Positions 1-6,043 are shown, counted from the stretch's first letter. The stretch is 15,400 nt of DNA from JAXIHJ01 sp034189755 (GCA_034189755.1 JAXIHJ010000119.1:1-15400); one strand, 5' to 3'. Numbers and translations: made by a program. Notes: generated from the sequence alone by a model not told the origin.

Positions 1-351
1 AATGCCGCCGCCGGCGACCTGTTCGTCCGGGTCGGTCATGGCCACGACGACGCGCCCGATGCCTGCGTCGATAATGGCGTCGGTGCATGGCGGGGTCTTG
101 CCGTGATGACAGCACGGCTCAAGCGTGACGTACATCGTTGCGCCTCGGACATCCGTACCGGCCGACCGCGCCGCGGCCAGAACCTCGACCTCGGCGTGCG
201 GGCCGCCGAATCGCCCGTGCCGGCCGCTGGCAATCTCCACGCCATCGCGGACGATTACCGCACCGACCATCGGATTCGGCTCGACCAAGCCTCGTCCGCG
301 CCCAGCCGACTCCAACGCCAAGGCCATGAACTTCTCGTCTTGCTTACACAT
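1..351 (-). CDS. ribD: RibD, riboflavin biosynthesis deaminase/reductase (5' part only)
   Basis: The first 117 codons are present; the rest lies beyond the left edge. RibD is a cytosolic bifunctional enzyme: its N-terminal zinc deaminase acts on the GTP-derived diaminopyrimidine ribosyl phosphate, and its C-terminal domain reduces the ribose. Only the deaminase part is visible. It shows the substrate-binding PNPMVGAVIV (residues 26-35), the zinc/catalytic motif HAEVE (H52, E54) and LEPCCHHGKTPPC (about 78-90; C80 and C89 are the expected zinc ligands). The extended PCCHHGKTPPC form is typical of RibD rather than of CMP or cytidine deaminases. The start is the ATG at 349-351; no strong Shine-Dalgarno sequence precedes it, and the next in-frame ATG is eight codons on. 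It lies on the same strand as xylA, behind a 216-base repeat-rich gap, so co-transcription is uncertain. The reductase domain is assumed, not seen. Confidence 0.92.
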   Translation of the reverse strand, partial: MCKQDEKFMALALESAGRGRGLVEPNPMVGAVIVRDGVEIASGRHGRFGGPHAEVEVLAAARSAGTDVRGATMYVTLEPCCHHGKTPPCTDAIIDAGIGRVVVAMTDPDEQVAGGGI

Positions 352-372
352 GGCCGTATTCTATCAATTTCA

Positions 373-499
373 GATTACGAGTTACGATTTCAAGAAGCCG
401 CGAACGACGCGAACAAAAGCCAACTGCCGTGAGCAGATATTCCGCGAGCAACAAGTTGCTCGCCCTCCAACTGATTACGGATTACTGATTACGAGTTAC
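373..499. repeat. GATTAC-type short direct repeats upstream of ribD
   Basis: The 13-mer GATTACGAGTTAC occurs at 373-385 and again at 487-499. Between 473 and 499 related units (GATTACG, GATTACT, GATTACGAGTTAC) follow each other directly. This part of the gap between xylA and ribD is richer in AT than the genes around it. I see no gene in it. A function is not evident; such units look like dispersed intergenic repeats. Confidence 0.6.
444..463. repeat. Perfect inverted repeat (hairpin) in the xylA-ribD gap
   Basis: Nine-base arms GCGAGCAAC / GTTGCTCGC are separated by two bases (AA on the plus strand), so a strong hairpin can form on either strand. No run of T follows on the minus strand, the transcription direction of the flanking genes, so it is not a typical intrinsic terminator. 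It could be an operator, an mRNA-stabilising hairpin or a repeat relic. Confidence 0.55.
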
Positions 500-567
500 T
501 TGCCCTGAGTCCCGGCGCGCCGGGATCGAAGGGCGGGTTACTTGCCCTGAGCTTGTCGAAGGGCGGA
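496..567. repeat. Imperfect tandem repeat with nested palindromes behind xylA
   Basis: Two copies of a unit that begins TTACTTGCCCTGAG and ends TCGAAGGGCGG lie head to tail (496-537 and 538-567), ending exactly at the xylA stop. The first copy has an inserted perfect 16-base palindrome at 510-525 (TCCCGGCGCGCCGGGA), itself flanked by GCCCT and AGGGC, so a long interrupted hairpin can form. The second copy has the shorter core CTTG. The CCCTGAG...TCGAAGGG pattern is a short repeat I recall from intergenic regions of many bacterial genomes. It may act as a Rho-independent-like stop or mRNA end for xylA, but it has no T run. Confidence 0.55.
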
Positions 568-1881
568 TTACTTGATGTATTCATTCAGAATATTTTCGAG
601 CATTTCGACGCGGCCGGATTCGTTGGCGTCGGGCCGGCCCTTCTCGAACATGTACTTGCTTAGCTCGGTCAGGCCGACCTTGCCGCCCTCGATTTTTGCA
701 CCCAGGCCGGCGTCCCAACTGTCGTAACGGCTCCTGACGAACTCGGCAAGCGTGCCGTCCTTACGAATTGCCGCGGCCGCTTTTAGCCCGCGTGCGAAGG
801 CGTCCATCGCGCCGACGTGGGCGTGGAACAGGTCCACCGGTTCGAAGCTCTCACGGGCTACGTGCGCGTCGAAGTTCAACCCGCCGGTCGTAAAGCCGCC
901 GGCCTTCATAATCGTCAGCATCGCCAGCATCGCCTGGTAGAGGTCGGTGGGAAACTGGTCGGTATCCCAGCCGAGCATCATATCTCCACGGTTAGCGTCC
1001 ACCGAGCCGAGTATGCCGTTTGCGGAGGCGAACTCCAGCTCATGCTGGAAATCGTGCCCGGCCAGCGTAGCGTGGTTGGCCTCGATGTTCAGCTTGAGAT
1101 GATCGACCAGGTCGTACTTCTGGAGAAATGCGTAGCACGCCGCCGCGTCGGAGTCGTACTGATGCTTGGTAGGCTCTTTCGGTTTCGGCTCGATGTAGAA
1201 CTGGCCGGCAAAGCCGATTTGCTTTTTGTAGTCGACGGCCATGTGGAGGAACTTCGCCAAGTGGTCCAGCTCACGCGCCATGTCGGTATTCAACAGGCTC
1301 TTGTAACCCTCTCGTCCGCCCCAGAAAACGTATCCGCCCCCACCGAGGGCATGGGTAACTTCCATGGCCTTGGCGACCTGCGCACCGGCGTAGGCGAAGA
1401 CGTCGGCGTTGCAACTGGTAGCCGCCCCGTGCACAAAACGCGGATTGCTGAACAGGTTCGCCGTGCCCCACAGCGGCTTGATTCCGCTGCGCTGCTGTTC
1501 GGTTTGCATCAGTTTGACTATCTCGTCGAGGTTTTTGCACGTCTCGGCGAAGCTGTCGCCCTCCGGCGCCACGTCTCGATCGTGGAAGCAGTAAAACTGC
1601 ACTCCCAGCTTTTCGCAGAATTCGAAGCACGCCCTGACCTTGTTGCGGGCGGTCTCCATCGGGTCGGCCGTTTCCCACGGCATTTGCCTGGTGGCTGCCC
1701 CGAATTGATCCGCGCCGGCGTTGCAGAACGAATGCCAGTAGGCCACGGAAAACCGAAAGTGGTCGGCCATTTTTTTGCCTTCCATCTTTTCCTCGGCGTT
1801 GTAGTGTTTGAAGGCCAGCGGGTTTTTCGAATCCGGCCCCTCGTACTTTACCTTCTTGATTCCCGGGAAAGCTTCTTTCAT
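568..1881 (-). CDS. xylA: Xylose isomerase
   Basis: This cytosolic metal-dependent enzyme interconverts D-xylose and D-xylulose (and glucose and fructose), the entry step of xylose use. The protein has 437 residues, close to E. coli XylA (440), and collinear motifs are easy to see: CFHDRDVAPEG with catalytic H100 and D103, the FWGGREGY block near 186-193, EPKPKEPTKHQYD with metal ligand E231, NIEANHATLAGHDFQHE with E267 and H270, and DANRGDMMLGWDTDQFP with D295, D306 and D308; D338 completes the metal sites. All expected ligands are kept, so it should be active. The start ATG is preceded by a good AGGAGAG ribosome site seven bases upstream. It stands alone: no xylulokinase, transporter or regulator gene is in the window. 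A promoter and an inverted repeat over its -10 box lie upstream, suggesting repression in the absence of an inducer. Confidence 0.97.
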   Translation of the reverse strand: MKEAFPGIKKVKYEGPDSKNPLAFKHYNAEEKMEGKKMADHFRFSVAYWHSFCNAGADQFGAATRQMPWETADPMETARNKVRACFEFCEKLGVQFYCFHDRDVAPEGDSFAETCKNLDEIVKLMQTEQQRSGIKPLWGTANLFSNPRFVHGAATSCNADVFAYAGAQVAKAMEVTHALGGGGYVFWGGREGYKSLLNTDMARELDHLAKFLHMAVDYKKQIGFAGQFYIEPKPKEPTKHQYDSDAAACYAFLQKYDLVDHLKLNIEANHATLAGHDFQHELEFASANGILGSVDANRGDMMLGWDTDQFPTDLYQAMLAMLTIMKAGGFTTGGLNFDAHVARESFEPVDLFHAHVGAMDAFARGLKAAAAIRKDGTLAEFVRSRYDSWDAGLGAKIEGGKVGLTELSKYMFEKGRPDANESGRVEMLENILNEYIK

Positions 1882-1927
1882 GGCGGTCTCTCCTGCTCCT
1901 GTTTATTGGGTTAACTGCTTCAAGCTA

Positions 1928-1947
1928 TCGCAGTCATTATACTGCGA
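1928..1947. promoter_or_regulatory. Inverted repeat over the xylA -10 box, putative operator
   Basis: Seven-base arms TCGCAGT and ACTGCGA flank a six-base centre. The -10 box of the xylA promoter (1936-1941) lies inside this repeat, so a dimeric regulator bound here would block RNA polymerase. The symmetry is seen directly; the role as an operator and the identity of any regulator are inference. The divergent promoter at 1996-2024 is about 50 bases away and may be outside its reach. Confidence 0.45.
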
Positions 1948-1963
1948 CGCCGGCCGGCCTCAA
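1936..1963 (-). promoter_or_regulatory. Promoter of xylA (sigma-70 type)
   Basis: On the minus strand a perfect TATAAT (1936-1941) stands 16 bases after TTGAGG (1958-1963), which matches the -35 consensus in its first four bases. Transcription would start near 1929, leaving a leader of about 48 bases with the AGGAGAG ribosome site near its end. Confidence 0.6.
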
Positions 1964-1995
1964 GTAGTGAACGCTGTAAAAGAGGCTTACCGCCC

Positions 1996-2024
1996 TTGAC
2001 AATCCGCGGTGCGGCCGGTAGCAT
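1996..2024 (+). promoter_or_regulatory. Promoter of the membrane protein / PVC protein pair
   Basis: TTGACA at 1996-2001 (perfect -35) is followed after 17 bases by TAGCAT at 2019-2024 (4 of 6 to the -10 consensus). The expected start near 2031 gives a leader of about 55 bases before the ATG at 2086. It is divergent from the xylA promoter. Confidence 0.55.
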
Positions 2025-2085
2025 CTTCGGGTTAACCGGGCAAAGGGTTCGGGCAGCTTCTTTGGGCGCCCAGGAGTTTTTGGCT

Positions 2086-2835
2086 ATGGGCAAGAAAAAA
2101 AACTCACTGTCCCTGTTCGAGGTAATCTCGAAAAGGGTCCGGCAGGATATTGAAGTACCGCCGTGGATGGCCAATCAGCCGGACCAGGAATCGGCCGAAG
2201 TAACTCCTAAGGTGGCTGAGGAGGCCCCTGTCCCTGCGCCGTTGACCGCCGCCAGGGTTCCGTCGGCTGAGCCGGCGGTTTCTACAACGGGCGGACGGCT
2301 GAGGCTGTCGCTGAGCCAGACCAGTTGTGTCATAGTGGCGCTGGTGCTGCTGGGCTTGCTGATAGGCGCCTTTCTGCTCGGTCGAATCGGCGTGACGGCC
2401 GGGCCCCAAACCGCCCGCCAAACCGGTGCGGGTTCAACAAACGGACAGGAAACGCCGCCGGGCGACGGCCGGAAACCCTTGGCGCAACTGCCGGAGCGGA
2501 TACCGGGAAAATATTACCTGGTCATCCAGGGTCTCCAGGGCCTCGGCGATGCCAAGCTCGCCGAGGCGCAGCGAATCGCCAAATACTGCACCGCTCACGG
2601 CGAGCCTGCGAACGCGGCCAGGTACAACAATCCGCGCACTGGAAAGGAGCAGTATATAGTCTGGTCACGGACGCCGTTTACTACGCCCAACAGCCCGGCT
2701 GCCAGGCAGCACGCCCTGGCTATCGAGGAAATGGGCAAAAGGTATTTCGGAAAATATAAGACGTATAATTTTAAGCACACGCGAGACAGCCAGGGCCGGA
2801 TTGAGCCGTGGTATGAAAAATACATTGGAAATTGA
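2086..2835 (+). CDS. Unrecognised single-pass membrane protein with C-terminal domain
   Basis: I do not recognise this 249-residue protein. Residues 1-77 are polar, with an A/P/E-rich stretch, and a basic patch (RLRLS, 71-75) precedes one strong hydrophobic helix at about 78-99. This predicts a cytoplasmic N terminus and an outside C terminus. A T/G/P-rich linker (about 103-135) leads to a 110-residue domain starting KYYLVIQGL and containing an A-rich helix, QYIVWSRTPF and many Tyr and Lys residues. The beta-helix-beta pattern is loosely like a SPOR peptidoglycan-binding fold, but this is a weak inference. The start chosen is the ATG at 2086 because AGGAG lies nine bases before it; an in-frame TTG at 1996 falls on the predicted -35 box and is rejected. 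The next gene follows after 29 bases on the same strand, so the two are probably co-transcribed. Confidence 0.8.
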   Translation: MGKKKNSLSLFEVISKRVRQDIEVPPWMANQPDQESAEVTPKVAEEAPVPAPLTAARVPSAEPAVSTTGGRLRLSLSQTSCVIVALVLLGLLIGAFLLGRIGVTAGPQTARQTGAGSTNGQETPPGDGRKPLAQLPERIPGKYYLVIQGLQGLGDAKLAEAQRIAKYCTAHGEPANAARYNNPRTGKEQYIVWSRTPFTTPNSPAARQHALAIEEMGKRYFGKYKTYNFKHTRDSQGRIEPWYEKYIGN

Positions 2836-2864
2836 AGTTTTAATTTTTGCCTGGAGCTATATCC

Positions 2865-3143
2865 ATGACGATGGATAGGACATTGAAGGTTCACGGCGGG
2901 TTGATTCGCACCCGCAGCGTGTTGACGCGCGACGAACGAATCGCTCGCATGGCGGACGAAGGCAAGTTTGATCTGGAGAAAGACTCGCCCTTCGGCTTGC
3001 CGAAGACGAAGGTGCGGCATTCCCGGGCCGGCATGAAGACGAAGAAGACCGCTGAGGAAGCCCCCTCGTCCGAAGCCGCTGCCGAGGACGCCGCAGCCAA
3101 AACACCTGCCGAGAGCGACGAAAGCAAGAGCCAGGAAAAGTAG
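2865..3143 (+). CDS. Small basic protein, signature protein of the PVC superphylum
   Basis: The 92-residue product has the hallmark pattern MDRTLK...RTRSVLTRDERIA...EGKFD...SPFGLPKTKVRH in residues 3-52. I recognise this as the small basic protein family shared by Planctomycetes, Verrucomicrobia and Chlamydiae (recalled as TIGR04137). Published work on that family reports unspecific DNA/RNA binding in gel-shift tests and suggests a housekeeping role; the exact role is unknown. Residues 1-61 are rich in Arg and Lys. Residues 62-92 form a low-complexity A/E/S/D/K tail that is net acidic and probably disordered. The start at 2865 has GGAG eight bases upstream; an ATG two codons later and an upstream in-frame TTG at 2847 are less well placed. 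It follows the membrane protein gene by 29 bases. Confidence 0.88.
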   Translation: MTMDRTLKVHGGLIRTRSVLTRDERIARMADEGKFDLEKDSPFGLPKTKVRHSRAGMKTKKTAEEAPSSEAAAEDAAAKTPAESDESKSQEK

Positions 3144-3187
3144 CAGCCTTTCCGTCACCGGCGGGGACAAATAGGTTTTGTGCGAAC

Positions 3188-3217
3188 ACAGCCCACGCAT
3201 GGCTATGCGTGGGCTGT
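3188..3217. repeat. Perfect 13-bp stem hairpin between two genes
   Basis: Arms ACAGCCCACGCAT and ATGCGTGGGCTGT enclose the four-base loop GGCT. No T run follows on either strand, so it is not a standard terminator. It looks like a REP-type dispersed palindrome. It ends 27 bases before the aminotransferase ATG; an in-frame GTG at 3209 lies inside the right arm and is an unlikely start for that reason. Confidence 0.65.
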
Positions 3218-3244
3218 CCACTGCATTGTGAACGTGATGGCCTG

Positions 3245-4360
3245 ATGAGACGCAAAAGCCACAATATCGCCGACAGGATGCGACTGCTGGACGCTTCGGG
3301 CATTCGGAAGGTGTTCGACCTGGCCGCAAAGATGAAAGACCCCATCAACCTGTCGATCGGGCAGCCGGATTTCGACACGCCGGCGGAAGTCAAGGATGCC
3401 GCCATCGCCGCCATCCGTAGCGGCCGGAATAAATATACCCGGACGCAAGGCACGGCCGAACTGCGTGCGGCGGTGGCGTCAGCCTGTCAGGCCGAGTTCG
3501 GCTGGGACGACAACCGGCTGTACCTGATTACCTCAGGCGTCAGCGGCGCTCTGGTGCTGGCGATGCAGGTGTTGGTGAATCCGGGCGACGAGGTGGTTTT
3601 CGCCGACCCGTATTTCGTGATGTACTCGCACCTTATTCACCTGGCCGGCGGCAAGTGCGTACTGGTGGATACCTATCCCGACTTCAGGCCTGACCCGCAG
3701 AAATTCGCCGATGCCATCACCGACAAGACTCGCATGCTCATTATCAACTCGCCAGCCAACCCCACCGGCTGCGTCTATGGCAGGCAGGAATTGAGCGACA
3801 TCGCCGAGATAGCCGCCGAAAAAGACCTGCTGGTAATCTCCGACGAGATTTATAACTGTTTCTGCTACGACGAGCCGTTTGTTTCGATGGCGTCGCTGTA
3901 CGACAACACGTTGCTTATGCGAGGTTTTTCCAAGAGCCACGCGATGACCGGTTGGCGGCTGGGCTGGTGCACCGGCCCGCGGCCGATCATCGAAAAAATG
4001 ACCATGCTCCAGCAGTACAGTTTCGTCTGTGCTCCGAGCATGGCCCAGGCTGCCGGGCCTGTCGCCATGCAGACCGATATGTCGCAGCACGTCGCCGCCT
4101 ACAAGCGCAAGCGCGACATGGTCTTCCAGGCCCTGTCGCCGGCGTTCGGGCTGATAAGGCCCGGAGGGGCTTTTTACGCCTTCGTGCCGGCGCCCGGCGG
4201 CGATGCGACCGGCTTTGTCAAACGGGCCATCGAAAATAACGTCCTGATTATTCCGGGCAACGTTTTCTCATCGAAAGATACGCACTTTCGCCTCTCCTAC
4301 GCCACCGGCGATGAAAGCCTTGCCGAGGGGTTGGATATACTGACCAGGCTGGTCAAGTGA
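3245..4360 (+). CDS. PLP-dependent aminotransferase, class I/II (aspartate aminotransferase-like)
   Basis: This 371-residue fold type I enzyme should move an amino group from an amino acid to a 2-oxo acid in the cytosol. Visible family features: INLSIGQPDFDTP (35-46), the PLP ring contact NPTG (N172), DEIY (D200, Y203), the Schiff-base lysine K230 in GFSKSHAMTGWRLGW, R238, and the C-terminal FRLSYA whose R349 binds the substrate carboxylate. All key residues are kept. The substrate cannot be read from sequence: aspartate, aromatic amino acids, alanine or other donors are all possible, so no symbol is given. The start is taken as the ATG at 3245, giving the usual short N-terminal arm; the ribosome site is weak (GTGATGG). 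It is followed after 95 bases by the dehydratase gene, which has its own candidate promoter, so it may not belong to the lipid cluster. Confidence 0.9.
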   Translation: MRRKSHNIADRMRLLDASGIRKVFDLAAKMKDPINLSIGQPDFDTPAEVKDAAIAAIRSGRNKYTRTQGTAELRAAVASACQAEFGWDDNRLYLITSGVSGALVLAMQVLVNPGDEVVFADPYFVMYSHLIHLAGGKCVLVDTYPDFRPDPQKFADAITDKTRMLIINSPANPTGCVYGRQELSDIAEIAAEKDLLVISDEIYNCFCYDEPFVSMASLYDNTLLMRGFSKSHAMTGWRLGWCTGPRPIIEKMTMLQQYSFVCAPSMAQAAGPVAMQTDMSQHVAAYKRKRDMVFQALSPAFGLIRPGGAFYAFVPAPGGDATGFVKRAIENNVLIIPGNVFSSKDTHFRLSYATGDESLAEGLDILTRLVK

Positions 4361-4390
4361 GGCAGAAGGCTGCGCCACGCAAAAAATCAC

Positions 4391-4419
4391 TTGCGAAAAA
4401 CCCGCAAAGCGAATAAAAA
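4391..4419 (+). promoter_or_regulatory. Candidate promoter of the first dehydratase gene
   Basis: TTGCGA (4 of 6) and TAAAAA (4 of 6) are separated by exactly 17 bases in an A-rich gap. The start would fall near 4426, about 30 bases before the ATG at 4456. The match is moderate and the A-rich context makes chance hits more likely. Confidence 0.35.
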
Positions 4420-4455
4420 GCCGCAAACCTACTTCGAGATACGAAAAGGCAAACA

Positions 4456-4944
4456 ATGAAGTTTTACCTGGTTGACGGGATAAAATCGCTCGAGCCGGGC
4501 AAGCGGATCGTTACGAGCAAGGCCCTCTCGCTGGCTGAGGAATACCTGGCGGACCACTTTCCGGCTTTTCCGGTGATGCCGGGCGTGCTTATGCTGGAGG
4601 CCTTGACTCAGTCGGCGGCCTGGCTGCTCCGTGTGCAACAGGATTTCAGCAGAAGTATTATTGTGTTAAGCTCGGTTCGCAACGTGCGTTATGGTAGCTT
4701 CGTTCAGCCGGGTGACGTATTGCGGTGCGAGGTCGAAGCGGTTGAGATCGGCCGGGAGTCCTCTAAATTCAAGGGCGTTGGCTTCGTCGGTGAGAAGCAG
4801 ACTGTAACGGCCAGGCTACAGTTGCGATCTTTTAACCTGGCCGAAAAGGCCTCTCACCTTGCCGCCGCGGACCAGGCTATCGTTGCACAGTTGAAACAGC
4901 GGTTCAAATTGATCGGCGGGCCTGAGGCCCTTGCTAAAAAATAA
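4456..4944 (+). CDS. FabZ-like 3-hydroxyacyl-ACP dehydratase (first of two)
   Basis: A 162-residue hotdog-fold protein. The FabZ active-site helix is clear: DHFPAFPVMPGVLMLEALTQ at 33-52, with catalytic H34 and E48, the usual PVMPG turn and the following AAWL. Such enzymes remove water from 3-hydroxyacyl chains held on an acyl carrier protein in the cytosol. The core is followed by a charged tail of about 40 residues ending in Lys, longer than in housekeeping FabZ (about 145-150 residues). A site AAGG lies six bases before the ATG. It opens a run of five plus-strand genes (dehydratase, ACP, dehydratase, KS-like, KS) and presumably acts on the ACP encoded next. It is not named fabZ because the context suggests a dedicated pathway rather than general fatty-acid synthesis. 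Confidence 0.87.
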   Translation: MKFYLVDGIKSLEPGKRIVTSKALSLAEEYLADHFPAFPVMPGVLMLEALTQSAAWLLRVQQDFSRSIIVLSSVRNVRYGSFVQPGDVLRCEVEAVEIGRESSKFKGVGFVGEKQTVTARLQLRSFNLAEKASHLAAADQAIVAQLKQRFKLIGGPEALAKK

Positions 4945-4969
4945 CGCCGCATCGCAGCGCCTTTAACCA

Positions 4970-4998
4970 TTGACTTTAGACGGCGAAGTTCCTATAGA
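4970..4998 (+). promoter_or_regulatory. Promoter in front of the acyl carrier protein gene
   Basis: TTGACT at 4970-4975 (5 of 6) and TATAGA at 4993-4998 (4 of 6) with an ideal 17-base spacer. Transcription would start near 5005, giving a leader of about 65 bases that contains a strong AGAGGAG ribosome site. It would let the carrier protein and the genes behind it be made at a higher level than the first dehydratase. Confidence 0.55.
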
Positions 4999-5070
4999 TA
5001 GTGCCTCTTATGCACCATGAAAGCTAAAGGGAATCAGGAAACGCTACGGCAATAGAGGAGAGACGGACCG

Positions 5071-5457
5071 ATGCCGATGAGCGAAGAAGAAATCTTCGAC
5101 AAGGTAAAGAAGGCTTTGGTAGAGGCCCTGAGTGTAGACGATGACGAAGTTGCTCCTGAAGCGACGTTGACCGGCGACCTTGGAGCAGAATCCATCGACT
5201 ACCTGGACATTGTGTTCCGCCTGGAAAAGGCCTTCGACATCAAGATCCCGCGGGGTGAGCTGTTTCCGGACAACCTCTTGAATGACCCGCAGTATGTCCA
5301 GGACGGCAGGTTGACCGAAGCGGCCCTTGACCAGTTCAGGCAACGCATGCCGCACCTCGACCTGAGCGAGTTCGAAAAAGACCCCGACGTCAACAAAATT
5401 ACGGATCTGTTCACCGTCCAGACAATCTTCAATTACGTCAAGGGCAAGGTTAATTGA
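5071..5457 (+). CDS. Acyl carrier protein, extended form
   Basis: A 128-residue acidic carrier protein, against about 78 for standard AcpP. Helix I (EEEIFDKVKKALVEAL) leads to DLGAESIDYLDIVFRLEKAF (36-55), in which S41 is the expected phosphopantetheine site (ESID in place of DSLD). The last helix is recognisable as FTVQTIFNYV (114-123), the counterpart of the TVQ...Y.. end of ordinary ACPs. Between them, residues about 65-107 are an insertion with its own helix (LTEAALDQFRQRMPHLDL). It carries growing acyl chains between the two dehydratases and the ketosynthase pair. AGAGGAG lies ten bases before the chosen ATG; an ATG two codons on is possible. The stop at 5455-5457 lies within a palindromic AT-rich repeat that fills the gap to the next gene. 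Confidence 0.88.
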   Translation: MPMSEEEIFDKVKKALVEALSVDDDEVAPEATLTGDLGAESIDYLDIVFRLEKAFDIKIPRGELFPDNLLNDPQYVQDGRLTEAALDQFRQRMPHLDLSEFEKDPDVNKITDLFTVQTIFNYVKGKVN

Positions 5458-5477
5458 CAATTGTCAATTGACAATTG
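5454..5477. repeat. Palindromic AATTG/CAATT repeat at the acp - dehydratase junction
   Basis: Two overlapping perfect palindromes: 5454-5467 (TTGACAATTGTCAA) and 5458-5477, a 20-base palindrome of CAATTGTCAA and its complement. The repeat contains the acp stop codon and fills most of the 29-base gap before the next ATG. The 11-mer AATTGACAATT (5452-5462) recurs inside carB at 11566-11576. It may fold in the mRNA and affect coupling between the two genes, or be only a dispersed repeat. Confidence 0.65.
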
Positions 5478-5486
5478 AAAATTGAG

Positions 5487-5963
5487 ATGCGCTGGATTTG
5501 GATAGATCGGTTCACGGAATTCAAGCCTGGCAGGAAGGCCGTCGCTACCAAGAACGTTTCGCTGGCTGAGGAGCATCTTCACGATCACTGGGAGGCATTT
5601 CCAATTCAGCCGGCCTCGCTCATGATCGAGGGCTTCGCCCAGACCGCCGGCATCCTGGTCGGCCAGGCGCGCGACTTCAAAGAAAAGGTCATACTGGCGA
5701 AGGTCGCCAGGGCGGAATTCGACGATATCGTCGTGCCCGGCGATCAAGTTACTTACCAGGCTGAGATCAACGCCATCACCGAGCAGGCGGCGTCCGTCAA
5801 GGGTATCGTCCTGAAAAACAACCAGCCCATCGGCCGGGTGGAAATGATGTTCTCCCACATAGATCAGAATCTTGCAGGTGCGAAGTTTCCCGAGGAGAAC
5901 TTCGTCTTCACCGGCCAGTTTGAGCGTTTGGTGGCTCCCTTCCTGGAGGGCGGCGATGGCTGA
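5487..5963 (+). CDS. FabZ-like dehydratase, divergent (second of two)
   Basis: A 158-residue hotdog-fold protein related to the dehydratase at 4456-4944. The active helix reads DHWEAFPIQPASLMIEGFAQ (33-52), with H34 and E48 at the same positions and spacing as in the first copy. The otherwise strongly kept MPG turn is QPA here, and the Phe after His is Trp, so substrate choice may differ, or it may be an isomerase or a non-catalytic partner. VPGDQVTYQAEI (about 83-94) is the usual PGD beta strand. The start is the ATG at 5487; an in-frame TTG at 5475 lies in the palindromic repeat and neither has a clear ribosome site, so translation may be coupled to acp 29 bases upstream. Two hotdog proteins in one small cluster could form a heterodimer. 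Confidence 0.83.
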   Translation: MRWIWIDRFTEFKPGRKAVATKNVSLAEEHLHDHWEAFPIQPASLMIEGFAQTAGILVGQARDFKEKVILAKVARAEFDDIVVPGDQVTYQAEINAITEQAASVKGIVLKNNQPIGRVEMMFSHIDQNLAGAKFPEENFVFTGQFERLVAPFLEGGDG

Positions 5964-5982
5964 GCGCCTCGGAAACACAGCG

Positions 5983-6003
5983 GTGCAACCGTCTCGGCTG
6001 CAC
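5983..6003 (+). other. Small hairpin in the gap before the KS-like gene
   Basis: GTGCA-A-CCG, loop TCT, CGG-C-TGCAC: an eight-pair stem with one mismatch in the 80-base gap between the second dehydratase and the KS-like gene. No T run follows. It may be an mRNA processing or stability element, or chance. Confidence 0.3.
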
Positions 6004-6043
6004 TCGTTCGGCGTTCGATGTGCCCGTGTTGCGGAGAAGCATT

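Noticed and set aside
352..567. CRISPR array or tRNA in the repeat-rich gap
   Set aside because: Repeat units are few, unequal and adjacent without regular spacers, and no cloverleaf pattern was seen.
817..1914. Long open frame on the plus strand opposite xylA
   Set aside because: It is antisense to a certain xylose isomerase gene with all motifs intact, and its protein has no recognisable domain. GC-rich codon use produces such shadows.
1996..2085. Extended N terminus of the membrane protein from an in-frame TTG
   Set aside because: The TTG is the predicted -35 box, there is no ribosome site before it, and the ATG at 2086 has a good AGGAG.
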